64,000 bases of DNA from contig NC_135118.1 in NCBI RefSeq assembly GCF_050908995.1, positions 14,579,501 through 14,643,500 of the forward strand. Direction: 5' to 3'. Positions 48,101-59,600 of the stretch are shown in pieces. The stretch's first letter is position 1, and each line of letters starts with the position of its first letter. Position numbers and translations under genes: made by a program. The notes below the pieces were generated by a model. That model was given only the letters and a program-made list of their open reading frames with translations. It was not told the DNA's origin and did no database searches. This DNA is from Andrena cerasifolii. Taxonomy: Eukaryota; Arthropoda; Insecta; Hymenoptera; Andrenidae.

Positions 48101-51100
48101 AATTATTCTATCGCCTGATGTCAATAATGGTACTTATCGCTAATGGCCACGTAACGGCTCGATAATTTATTCATCTATGATCGGAAAATGCAGGGAGATA
48201 GATGCAAAAGAGATAGATAAGCCTTTTATCAAAGCATATGCGAGGTGCAAAATAATTTTTGCTGTTGCACAAACATCCCATACCTAATGTTAGATGTTTT
48301 TATTTTCACAGATATCCAATCGGGAACAAAGAACTTCCGTATTTCTCTGAATGGGTGCAGAACATACTAGACGTGGATCTGAGGATGAAAATCGATTCCC
48401 AGTCGTTGCCGAAGAATTTCCCGGAGCCAGTTATATCGCTGGAGTTTTTAGAGACCATCCAGGAATTAAAGATTGAATATTCGACGAAAGGCGTTGATCG
48501 GCTCATTAGGGCCCACGGACATACGTTACGAGAGATTTTCACATTGAAACATGGAATGTTGAAACGTATACCAGACATAGTTCTCTGGCCAAGTGAGTTT
48601 CACGCAAATTTGCCACCCCACCTTTGCAGCATAGAACTCTTCCAAGGCGTTTCCCTTATTTCCTATGTAATAGCCGAGGGAAATTTGCTTCTACCGTTCG
48701 CGCGACATCTGACTCGGGATATCTTGTAACATAGATTAGCGATGTCCACGGGTGAGGCCCCTTTGCGAGTTCTGTCCCCTCCACGTGCCGTACCTTGACT
48801 GGAACGTGCAAACAGAACGCAGCGCGAATTAGCGCTCATGTGCATGGCAACGAAGGCGTATCGAGGGGGAATGGATTAGAGCCGCGGGTTTAGTTTTGGT
48901 ATCTCTGACACAGATGCTAGTTATCTATCAGATGTATTTATTTTTAGTAGCAACGCCTTATAATCGTCCAGTGCCCCGTATCTTCGTGCCGTGCAATTGC
49001 AGCTCTACTGTATTATCGACTAGGAAGGCGGCGAGGGACGAGCGAGCTCCCGAACCTTGACTTACATGCGCATTATAATTTCTCTAAGGTGTATCCACGT
49101 TCAAGCACGACCCGCGAATGAGCTATGAAGCAGTTAAATCGGGCAACACGGAGACGCGATAGGGGGGGATCCTAGGGGAATAGAAGAAATGGGATATACT
49201 TTGGGGAGGAATTTTCTGGATGTATTTAAACTTCTGCATAAGCTTGTTTATTTCTATGGATGTTTGTATTGCGCCAATAGAATGCCACGAGGACGTCGTG
49301 AGAATAATTAAAGTATGCGCCCGATACGGAGCCGTTTGTATTCCATTCGGAGGTGGGACGAGCGTCAGTGGCGCGGCGTCTTGCCCCACAAATGAACGAC
49401 GAACGATAGCGTTGCTGGACACCTCGCAGATGAATAGAATATTGTGGATAGACAGAGAGAATTTAATGGCATGCTGCGAATCTGGTATCATCGGTCAGGA
49501 CCTTGAAAAGCAACTCCGCCTCCAAGGCCTCACTTCTGGTCACGAGCCAGACTCTTACGAGTTTTCTAGGTACACAATATTTTATGAACAACGCACTTAC
49601 GGCACTTCGAATGTATCTAACTTGCTGATCAACCGGCGCCCAGCTCGATAGTTTTAATAGCTCATACCAGTGGTGGCGAACCTTTTTGACAAGTGGGTCA
49701 AATTTTGTTCGTTATTTTTTTAATACTAGCCCGTGGGTCACTAAGTCAGTGGCGTGACTTGGAAAGGGGGTGGTGGTGAAAAAGGGTACCAATAAGTTGG
49801 AAGCACCGAAAATTTGTTAACAGAAAAATTTGTTATGCCTTAATTTTTTAATATTTCCGATTGTCTGTTCTCTCTTTTATGATATAAAAATAAGTTTATA
49901 AAAATCAACTCGTGGGTTTTCTGACCCGCGGGTTCGCCACCACTGGCTCATACGAATATCATTGGAGCGTTGTTTTAAATATTTCGAATGTTTAATGATA
50001 TTGGGAACCAAAGCTGTTTAAGGGCTCACAAGGGAAGGTCTCCAACTCGGAAATTTAAAAAATTATGGAACTTTGGGGATATGTAGAGGATATATAGGTA
50101 TTTACGCAATTTTTTTTGGTGCCCAAATTCGCTCTTGGGGGGTGAAATTGATCCCTTAAAATCCGGCTATTTTATAACTTGCGATCCTTAAGAATTGTTA
50201 CCAAGTGGTAGTCCTAATTGAAAGAAGTAACTTTTGTTTGAAAACTTTTTTCCTATCTCTTACAGTTCGCGAGTTATAAAACAAAATCGGGAAATGGCCG
50301 GATTTTCGGGGGCCAATTTCAACCCCCTTAGCGTGAATTTGGGCAGTAGAAAATTACTTAAACTTGAATTTTCGGGTTGGGGATCTTCCCTTGTCAGTAT
50401 CACAATGAACAATCGTAGTATATTCTATGAAAAATTGAAGTGATTATTTTTAGCGTATACTTCACCCCTCTGAACAGTTTTCTTTTACGTCCCTCGGAAA
50501 GTTTCACATTAAACGACTGCATTTAGTATGAATGAGATACCTGACGATTACTGGCGTAAACGTTTGTATTTTTTGAAAGAACAGTTTAGGTGGATGGGTC
50601 GCAACGAGGGCCAGTGGCATGAAGAAGAATCGGTACGGGAACATCGAGGACCTGGTTGTGCGAGTGAGAATGGTCACTGGTAGAACTGAAGATCCTGAAT
50701 TAACATTGGAGAGGGGTATACTGGTTCCTCGAGCTTCGTGTGGTCCTGATTTCGATCACATAATCCTTGGCAGCGAAGGAACCTTGGGCGTCGTCACGGA
50801 AGTAGTGCTGAAGATTAGGCCAATACCAAAAGTAGTCAAATACGGTAGCATAGTTTTCCCGAATTTCCAAGCTGGTGTAATGGCATTGCGTCAGGTAAAT
50901 TATTATTATCAGGTCCATTACCTCAAGGACACACGATGGCAGGGCCGGCGCGAGATTGGTTGGCGCCGTTATGCAAGACAATTTTCGGCGACTCAAATTT
51001 TGCACCTGTTTCCTATTTAATATGTTTTGCTCTTACGGAGTACAAAAAAAGAATTACCTTCGTTTACATTTTGTTTATGTGGGAGTTGGATTCCTTTATT

Positions 51101-52566
51101 ATTAAGCGCGCGATATAGTTTTTTTTAGCGCCCCTTTGGCTGGCGCATAACTTGCATGATGGGTCCCACCGGCCCTGCACAATGGTGTTGTGTTTTATTA
51201 ACCCCAATTTAACGGGTCAGACCACCTTGGCCAGGTCAAGGAATATCGCCTCTTTGGGAATTTATTTCTAAGTGACAATAACACTTTTTTCGATTAAAAT
51301 TTTATTCAATGAAGATAGAGACATCTTAGAATAATATATATAATTTTTTTTAAATATTGATATATTTGAAAACATTCTGAAAACTTTAAATGCGTTTTTC
51401 TCGAAACCACGTTTTCCGAAACGGTGTACGCTCTAATTTAAGTAAATCCCTATGGATTTTCATACAATTTTGCAGAGATGTTCTTAAATGTATTCTCTAT
51501 CGCCCGACCGTCAATTTTTGTCGATATTCTAATTTTTACCTGACGCGTAAATAGAGTCCCTTTTCTTACACACGAGAATGAGGTTTCTGCTTCAAAGTGA
51601 AGCTATTTTGTTATTTTTCAACCAATCGAACAAAATTTTATCGATAAAAGTGTTTTTGTCACTTAGAAATAAATTCCCAAAGATTTGATATTTCTTGACC
51701 TGGTCAAGGTGGTCTAACCCCTTAAGGGGGTTAATGCCATCAAGTCCATTCTCGCTCAATCTTACAGAGTTATTTATGATATTGACGTGCAGGTAGCCAA
51801 GGAACGATGCCAGCCAGCCAGTGTACGCTTGATGGACAACGAACAGTTTCAGTTCGGCCAAGTGTTGCGGCCAGAAACAGGGTGGGGTAGTTTGCTCTTG
51901 CAGGGGCTGAAGCAAGCCTATATCACCAGGATAAAAGGCTTCAAATGGGACCAGATATGCGTGGTCACGCTGTTATTCGAAGGCGACGCGGTGGCTGATG
52001 TGGCGGCGCAGGAGCAAAAGATGTATAACATCGCCAAGCAACACAGTGGTATACCAGCCGGAGAGACGAACGGCGAGCGAGGCTACGTCCTAACGTTCGT
52101 TATAGCGTACATCAGAGACCTCGGTCTGGATTACCACATTTTAGCGGAGTCATTTGAAACGTCGGTCTCCTGGAACCGCGCTCTGCCGCTTTGCAGGAAC
52201 GTGAAGTCGCGGGTGGCAAGGGAGTGTTACAAGCACGGCATCGAGAAGCACTTCATCTCCTGCCGCATCACGCAAACGTACGACGAAGGTTGCTGCGTGT
52301 ACTTTTACATGGCGTTTAATTATAGCAACCTATCGGACCCTGTCGATACGTACGAGACCATCGAGCACGCGGCCCGCGAGGAAATTCTTGCCAACGGCGG
52401 CTCTCTGTCCCACCACCACGGCGTGGGCAAACTGCGTGCTTGCTTCTACTCGGACGCTGTCGGGGAGGCAGGGGTGTCCTTGTACAGGGCTGCGAAAGCT
52501 CACCTGGACCCGCATAACATATTCGCGGCCGGCAATTTGGATCCAAGCTGTGTGTCGAAACTGTGA
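40838..52566 (+). CDS. AGPS: Alkylglycerone-phosphate synthase (ether-lipid synthesis)
   Basis: AGPS replaces the acyl chain of acyl-DHAP with a fatty alcohol, the ether-bond step of plasmalogen synthesis, in peroxisomes, using FAD. Exons: 40838-40926, 41571-41660, 48312-48592, 49281-49569, 50585-50894, 51793-52566. Every junction is in phase and the total is 610 aa. The first junction rebuilds VVPKERQELLKWNGWGYKDSEF in two halves, the family's conserved start. FAD-binding motifs include CIPFGGGTSVSG, TSGHEPDSYEFS, ATRASGMKKNRYGN and GSEGTLGVVTEV. The C-terminal part has YFYMAFNY and the catalytic HHHGVGK (residues 560-566). The protein ends SCVSKL, a PTS1 signal, and I see no PTS2 near the N-terminus. 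Intron 2 spans 6.65 kb; introns 4 and 5 are mostly repeats. AATAAA at 52768-52773 fits the 3' end. Confidence 0.96.
41906..42240. repeat. AT-rich palindrome around a (TA)n core
   Basis: The left arm (about 41906-42033) and right arm (about 42111-42240) are inverted copies of some 125 bp. Both carry ATTAAATTAAATCTCTACAC and ATCTACATTTATAGAT in opposite orientation. The centre is two TA dinucleotide runs, 42034-42064 and 42071-42110. The arms would form a long stem in DNA or RNA. No terminal or target-site signature identifies an element family. Confidence 0.75.
46108..47462. mobile_element. Possible larger inverted-repeat element hosting the 81-bp array
   Basis: GGGGAAATGTGTCTGAAACG (from about 46109) resembles the inverse of the sequence ending at 47462, which reads GGGGAAAGGTGCCTAAAACG on the minus strand. 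About 16 of 20 bases agree. The target duplication is unclear, so the boundaries and the claim itself are tentative. Confidence 0.35.
46530..47187. repeat. 81-bp tandem array grown from a MITE arm, seven units
   Basis: Units start at 46530, 46611, 46692, 46773, 46854, 46935 and 47016, exactly 81 bp apart. Each starts AAGCCGGGAATCCACC or close to it and continues through CTAAGCTGAG and TTAAAAAATTAACTTC. After the seventh unit comes the opposite arm, ending GATTCCCGGCTT. The whole therefore equals the MITE at 5791-5955 with its left arm multiplied. TA precedes the first unit (46528-46529). Confidence 0.92.
49668..49945. mobile_element. hAT-type MITE in AGPS intron 4
   Basis: The ends are CAGTGGTGGCGAACC and its exact inverse GGTTCGCCACCACTG. 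The 8-bp duplication GCTCATAC is identical on both sides (49660-49667 and 49946-49953). A second CAGTGGCGTGACTTGG motif at about 49751 suggests a nested or chimeric structure. It has no coding capacity. Confidence 0.9.
50028..50394. mobile_element. Foldback element in AGPS intron 4
   Basis: The left end ACAAGGGAAGGTCTCCAAC and the inverse of the right end (ACAAGGGAAGATCCCCAAC) form imperfect terminal repeats. Internally, GTGCCCAAATTCGCTCTTGG and its counterpart near 50322-50345 also pair, as do segments around AATCCGGC. The whole 367 bp could fold into one imperfect hairpin. The target duplication is not clear. Confidence 0.6.
50940..51177. mobile_element. hAT-type MITE in AGPS intron 5
   Basis: The element begins CAGGGCCGGCGCGAGATTGG and ends CCCACCGGCCCTG. 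The 8-bp flanks CACGATGG (50932-50939) and CACAATGG (51178-51185) agree at seven positions. CAGGGCCGG ends and an 8-bp duplication are hAT traits. It starts 45 bases after the exon 5 donor. Confidence 0.8.
51198..51734. mobile_element. Long foldback element in AGPS intron 5
   Basis: Terminal arms of well over 100 bp are inverted copies. Shared segments include GGGAATTTATTTCTAAGTGA, AAAATTTTATTCAATG/CGAACAAAATTTTATCG and GACCACCTTGACCAGGTCAA-like ends. The termini start TTAACCCC and end GGGGTTAA. It lies in a transcribed intron, so the pre-mRNA would carry a hairpin more than 100 bp long. Confidence 0.8.
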
Positions 52567-53154
52567 ACACTGAACGCCAACGAAACATAACATTGTGATA
52601 GGTCGGAACTTGGTTAACACTGGGGTAACATTTAACTCGGGAGGGTATTGACTCCTATTAAAGAGGAAATTCGGTAGTGAATAGACAATCGGTATTGTCG
52701 TTTTTACTGATTCGTCGTTGATGGTTTAGAAATGGTGGTAAAGAGAGAGACTAGCATAATATATATAAATAAAACATGCACCGTGGTGTTATTTGGTACA
52801 AATACGGAATTGTAATTGTATCGACATTTTTATAAGTTATTATAAATAAACAAGACTCGCTTACTTATAGTACTTAATCGATATTATCCGCAACTTATTT
52901 ATTAGAAATTTTCTTTTTTAATAAGTAGTTCGTATATCTTTTTTTCTTCCTTTCTTTTTCTAATAAAAGAATATCCATTAGTTCTCAGTCCATTAAAATT
53001 AAGGGGATTGTTACCTCTGCTGTCTGGTCTCATTCGCGTATGCTTATCCGACAACGTACGAGGGCAGACACTTGAAATTACCACCTTGATTTGCAAACTA
53101 TTACCATGCCTTCTTCCAAATCTCCGATCAGTTCGGTCATTATGTTGTTCGGAA
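52567..53154. other. AGPS 3' UTR and convergent spacer
   Basis: AATAAA at 52768-52773 and a second ATAAACAA-type site near 52845 suit the AGPS transcript end. I see nothing else. BTAF1 converges from the right, with its stop at 53652. Confidence 0.5.
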
Positions 53155-53384
53155 CAGGGTCGCCCTTAAAGTTTGCGGGGCCCGGGGCGAAAGTCGATAT
53201 TATTGAAAACGGATAACCTTACTCGTCTCTGTACTTTATGCGTCAATTGAGCTTGCCGAAACTATTCTACGAAAAATTGATACCTCGACAATACAACTCG
53301 ATTCATTTAATTTTTACAAATCAAGTCCCTAAGCCCAGGGCCTGGAACAAGGGCCCCGCCTGCCCGGTGCTAAGGGCGGCTCTA
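53155..53384. mobile_element. hAT-type MITE between AGPS and BTAF1
   Basis: The left end CAGGGTCGCCCTTAAA is mirrored by TAAGGGCGGCTCTA at the right; its last base is changed from the expected G. The duplication GTTCGGAA is perfect (53147-53154 and 53385-53392). The interior is GC-rich. Confidence 0.82.
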
Positions 53385-53651
53385 GTTCGGAATCTCAAAA
53401 ATGTTAAAAGCTTAAAATATTTTCTCCAGTCTTTAGTTTTGTCAGAATACTTTGCATCACCGATATGTCACATACCGAACGAGAAGTGTAACTATACACT
53501 CCCCGTTTGACAAATTTTTCTGGACATACTGCGTAGACAAATGAGGGTGATATTTTTAAGTGCCTCGTCCTGCGCAGTCAGATTTCAAATATACATAAAC
53601 TTCGCTAGATATCATGTAATTCGAATGATACCGACGCATGAAATGATAAGC

Positions 53652-56600
53652 TCACTGGTTGTCAGACTTCAGAGTGGACAAAAACGAATCGAAATCGTAT
53701 TCGTCGTCGTACTGCTGTTGTTCCCACAGTTCAGGAAGAATCTCCAGGACAGAACGGCTAACGCCTGGAACGCCAGTGATCTTCGACATAGCATCGTCCT
53801 GCGCATCCGACTTCCTCCCTTTTCCAGTGTCCAACGAAAACAAGTCCAACAGCTGCGAAAGAAAAGTTTATACGTAAAATTTCATCCAAAGTCAATGTAT
53901 TCATTTCATAACTCGGATACAAAAACAGTTAGACGTTACCTGATCGGTGGCCATTGTTTCCAGAGACGCGTTCTCCGTTGAAATCACAGTATTCGCCGTG
54001 AGAAGCTTGAATTTTTGAAGTCCCATGATCTTCTCCTCCACTGTCGACCTTGTGATCAGCCTGTACACGTTGACAACCTTCTTCTGCCCTATGCGATGTG
54101 CTCGATCCATCGCTTGAAGATCCTTCATAGGGTTCCAGTCGTGCTCCACGAATATGACAGTGTCTGCGCCGGTTAAATTCAATCCGAGGCCACCGACCTG
54201 AGTCGTTAATAAAAGGACGTCTATCGACGGGTCGGCATTGAAACGCGCCACCACGGAATGCCTTTGCGTCGCTGGTACACTTCCATCCAGACGGAGGTAC
54301 GTAACCGTTGGCAGATGGATGCGTAAGAGATCCTTCTCCACTATATCCAGCATTGCTTTCAATTGACAAAAGATTAAAGCTCGATGTTGGCTCACTAACT
54401 GCTGTTGCTGCGGCGGCTGATTATCTGGCGTGTTGCCGGTAGCCACGGAATTGCGATTTTGTTGCTGCTGCGGTTGTCCTATACCGCAGTCCAACAGCAA
54501 CTGCTTCAGTGCCGGCAATTTAGCTCCGTGCTCTATTTCGGCTAACGTACCCTTCTGCTGTTTTATCGTGTTGCATACCTGCAAGCAATACCATGTACAC
54601 TATCGAACTTACATCACGAATAAATAGTTTCAACGTAAATATCATTTCTATACCAACCGTCTGATACAATGGGTGTCGTGGATTCAGTACTAATTTAGGA
54701 TGATTGCAAACGTTACGCAGATACCGTAGCGCCTCGAACACGTGGCCGCCTTGAGTGTCGGTCGAAGATGATGTACAGGACGTAGATAACAGAGTGGCAG
54801 AATGTCGAGTGCGAAAGTCTTCGTATAATGTACGCTGTAGGGGCGACAGGTCACAATAGTAGTCTTGTGTAATTTTAGGCGGCAAGTCTTGCAAGACGTC
54901 CTCTTTGTTCCGCCTCAGTAGAAATGGTAGGACCTGTCTCACGGAAATCGCACTATTAGGCACGGTTCATAACCACCTCTGTGGAAACTCGCGAGTAATC
55001 ATGCGATTGTTTAAAGTGGAACGAAATGGTCACCTGTCTGTGCAGCGCTTCCATAGCCAAAGCGCCCGCCTCTTGCTCTTTTGGCCCGGCTTTCGGCTCC
55101 CTGCAAGCTAGGATAGGCCGCGAGTACTTCGCTGCGAATTGCTTCTCAGTCCCGAGGAAACCCGGCATAAGAAAGTCGAACAAGGACCACAGCTCGAGCA
55201 CGTCGTTTTGCACGGGCGTTCCTGACAGTATGAGTCTGTGATTGGCGTGCAACCGTTTCGTCGCCTTCGCGCTCTTCGTCTTTCCATTCTTTATAACGTG
55301 GCCCTCGTCGAGGACACAGTAGTTCCATTGACGCGTTTCAAAGTAATCGATGTCCTTGCGTACTATGTCGTAACTGGCGACGACTAATCTATGGAAAGTG
55401 ACCTTTGGCCGTAGTTTCTCGCGTTCGGGAGGTGTGCCGGCGTACTGCAACACCGACAGGTCTTTGGACTCGAAGAACTTCTCCGCTTCGTACACCCAGT
55501 GACCGGTTAGAGTTGGCGGACACACCACGAGGCTCGGCGGAGCGTGAGGATTACGATGATGATCCAATGCTAGTATGCACAGAGTCTGCAGCGTCTTTCC
55601 AAGACCCATGTCGTCGCATAGGACACCATGAAGTCGATAACGATTCAAGAAGTTGAGCCAGTTCAAGCCTTGGCGTTGATAAGAACGCAATTCTGCAGCT
55701 ACGGGGATTGGTAGCTCTGTGTCTGGAATAGTCCGTGGATTTAGAAGCTGTTCTAAGAACCGTCGCTCTTGAGCTTTCTTCTCCCTGCAAATATTACAAG
55801 CTGCGTTGCACAGAAATTTAATGCAATTGGGCTAAGAGAAATATTCAAACATACACTAGATCTGGTGGATCAGCAATCGCACCAGGATCGAGGGGTAGAA
55901 GTTGCACGAGTGTAGCGAACGTGGCGCTGCAGGCTAATCTTACAGATTGATTTTGGTCGCTCATACGCCCAAGCAAAGGAACCATGAAGAGTACAGCGTA
56001 AGGGACGACGTTAACGCCTAAACTCTCGACGAGGCACGTCAATGCTTCGGCTGCGCCTTGTCTTATAGAATCTACTTCGCTCGGTGCTGTCACGGTCATC
56101 GAATATAATTTTTCTCCGCCGGTTGCTTCCAAAAGTGGTATTACACTACCTGTAACGTGTACTACTACCTGGAAAAATGGTTAAATGGTCTTAGATGCTG
56201 CAACTCTCTATCATCAAAACTGTTTCTGCAGCTAATCACTGAATCGACACGAAAGGAAATTGATTACAGATTTTACCGCGATAGAATATACTTGAAATAA
56301 TACCTTTTCTGTATCCAACGCTGCTAACACGGCAATACATCTCGCCGCCATGTGTCTGACAGCTTTGTACGGATGAGCCAACAATTTACACAAACACGAT
56401 AGACGTTCTAGAGCAGGAGGCAGTAAAGCTTTGTCAAGACTCGGTACCATAACTTCTAGAACTTGTAAACCAAAGATCAACTGATTCACTTCATCCTGAG
56501 TATTCTCGCGAGCAGTGATCTTTTCCTCTTCCCGCAATATGCTTGGTAATATTAATTCCCAGAGGTGTGGTAAACGAGTAGGTAATTGATCACCAAACAG

Positions 56601-59600
56601 AGTAGCTAGAAAAGGGAATAACGTGAAACATCTGCGTAAGTAAATTCAATTCTGCTGTACTATGACTGCTCCCTCTGTGCAAACCTATAGCGGTGAGTGC
56701 CGAAGTAGCTCCACGGCGACGAGTTCTAGCAGCTTTGGCTTCAGGTTCCTCGCAAGCAAGTAGTTCTTCCAGCGGGATTTCAGTTGTGGGTGGCCTGCCA
56801 GGCCCTCTTCCACCTCCAATCCCACTATTCGCCCCTCGATTATAAGCTATTCTTTCGGCGTGCTTCTGCCTGTTGCTTAAAGTAAGAATTCCGTCGAAAA
56901 ACTCCGCATCCGTGTCGCCATTTATGCGAGGCGTAAATTCGATGTCCGAACATAGGAATGTACATAGATTGGTCGATATCTGTGGAATAAAGTTTTCATG
57001 AAATTACTGAAAACGGATATCGCAATAACGGATATTCCATTTCCTATTCAGACCTTTGCATTGGGAGAAGGTTTTCTATCTACACAGAGGTCAACTAGAT
57101 AGGACAAATGCTTCGCGGCTAGCTTTTGCAGCTCTTCGTTCTCCTCGCGCTTAATAGCCTCCATCAATGGTTTCACCAATGGATTAAGAGGCTGCGGAGA
57201 ATGAGGCAGGCAATGCAACATCGTGGCGGCACCACCCAGTGCCGCCATCGACATAACGTTGTACGAAAGTTGCTGGGCCGCTGTGTCAGCAGCGCCCACT
57301 TCCAACGCTTTTCGCCGTTCCTCTAAACTCTCTATCAACTTTGGTTTCAATTTAATCGTGCTCGGGCTACTCCCGACGTTTCCGCCCGGCCCGCCGACAA
57401 CAGTCGCATTACCCATGGTACAAAGATCTGAAATCGGTTTCCCAGCAAGGGTTGCAATTTGATCGAGCGTCATTACTCCCGACGCATCTATTTCGATAGG
57501 AACAGGTAATTTATAATGTTTGAGAGTGGCAATGTAATCGCGACTGTCGTGTAGTAGCCGAGTGAAAGATGCTGCGATCTCATCATAGTATACGCATTCG
57601 TTTAAACACCCCAAGAGTTTGTCCCTTTTAAGCAAACACATCATTATTATAATTATACAGTTCACGTGTAAGACGAAAGGATCCATTCGATTGCGTACCT
57701 GAGGATGTCCGGTATCGCGGGTGGCTTCATGTCGTTCACCGTTGCCCAGTGCGACATTGTCAAGCCAGCGACGGTGCGCTGCAACGCGGACCGCGAGTTC
57801 AGATGCGCTAATAATACTTTAGCGTAACAGAGCGCGGGACTAGGTATGTCCGGTGTGTAGGTGACACCCGGTGCTGGTTGTACCACGTAATAGGACAGCA
57901 ATCCTAGCATTCTCGCGGCTCTACAACGTGCCTGCACCACGTTCGATTTCCTTATGCTCTGTGCCACAGTCTCGATCCCGCCGATATAAACTTTCAGCTC
58001 AGAAATCGACTTTACGTTTCCTCCCGCGGCATTGTTCCCTCCGTTGTTGCTAGGGTCCAATTGCCCGTCACAAGTGCCGATCACTTGGTTACCCTTTGCC
58101 CCTTTATTAACCGTGCTCATTGCCATCAGTAGGTTCGGATTAAATGGCACGTGCTCCGGTTGCATGGCAAGGCACAGCCACGTGCTGACCAGAGGACACG
58201 CTGCGTGCAGCAACAGTTCGAGATCGCTCTGTACGACTAGATTCTCCCAAACACGCTCGGCTACGTCCTGTATGGCGGCCACATGCTCGATCAGTACGCG
58301 CTGGAAAACGTGACGGAGGGCTTCCTGTAACACGAGCCCGCCACCTTCGCCCCATCGCTCTTTCTTATTATCGTTATTAGCACCGTCATCCCCGGTCAAC
58401 GTTTGTAACGTCTGCAAGGTGGCTTTGCGTACGCTCGAACTAGAGTGGCTAAGAAATGGCCATAGTCGTGGTAAAACCTAGGAGCACGTTGTTTCATATA
58501 TTCGATGCGAATGATAAACACGAAACAGTGATTAAGTGGATTATCTGCCAGTCGTTACCTGGGACAATGGCTGAGGTGTGAGGCAAGCACGCGCCGTAGA
58601 TAGTGAGAGTATAGCAGCTAGCAGTCCCATGAAACTATTACACGCTGCTGCTAGATCATCCTGCTCGCGCAGGAGTTCCCACAGACGAATCACAATGACT
58701 TCCAATTCCGATGGCTCCAATAATCGCGGCAGGGCAGACGCCACTGGTATGAGTGCGCTGGCTGCTGCAGCGCCCACGTCGTCGACGGGGTCAGAGAGAC
58801 CTTTCATGGTGGCTGGAAAGACCCTAGGCAATATGTCATCCAATAGATCGTCCCGTACGGCAAGTAAATACTTGAGTGCAAGGAGTGCACCGTGTCTTGC
58901 CTCCCATTCGTCGTGTTCTAAAAGCTTTAGCATTACAGACAGTACTCCTATGATACCGTTATTCTTATTTCCATTATCCTTCTGAGTCGGCACCAGTAAT
59001 AAGAGAGACCCTAGTGCCTGGGCACACGTTTCTCGCACAGGCGCGACAACTTGATCAGAAACAAAATCTCCGAATCGATCTAATCCCAGGACGCATAGTA
59101 TTCGCAGAGCAGCGTCGATAATCCATTGATAGTGGCTCCCTTCCATTTCCTCTGCAGTCTGATCTCTTGATTTACCTGCACCTGTACCCAACGTCAATTG
59201 TAGTTATATTTCATTCTTCTCAGTAATTAGTAGCTTTATAATACTTTCTGCATACCTTTCCCATGAAGTTTTACAAGCTCCCGTAGAGCAGTTGCAGCCC
59301 CATGCCTTACTTCCCACTTTTGACTAAACAAGTCTTGGCAGAGATTTTCGGCAAATGATTCTAGAGGCCAGTCAATTACAGAATCTGGCCAACAACCGGT
59401 ACTATCTGGTACTCCATTTGTTGATTCAGTCTGTGCATTGCAATTCAGGGACATCTCTGATGAGATTACTTCTTCCAATTTTATCTTTTTACTTAGTGAC
59501 TCCCCTGTGCTGTTAATAGGAGATTGAACATTCGAGTTGTTATGATAGTCCTCGTTGCCGCGATGATCATCTGGTTCCCGTGAACGTTGCTTTGAGACTG

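Larger units (their letters stand above)
41661..48311. other. AGPS intron 2, 6.65 kb
   Basis: This is the stretch between AGPS exons 2 and 3. It contains an AT-rich palindrome (41906-42240), the 81-bp array (46530-47187), which may sit inside a larger inverted-repeat element (46108-47462), and a perfect short hairpin around AAAGGATCATTTTGTACA at about 46292-46339. I found no embedded gene: the open frames are short, AT-rich and without family features. Confidence 0.7.

Noticed and set aside
58578..58985. 135-codon plus-strand open frame
   Set aside because: It is the antisense shadow of BTAF1 exon 5, which matches the family across its length.
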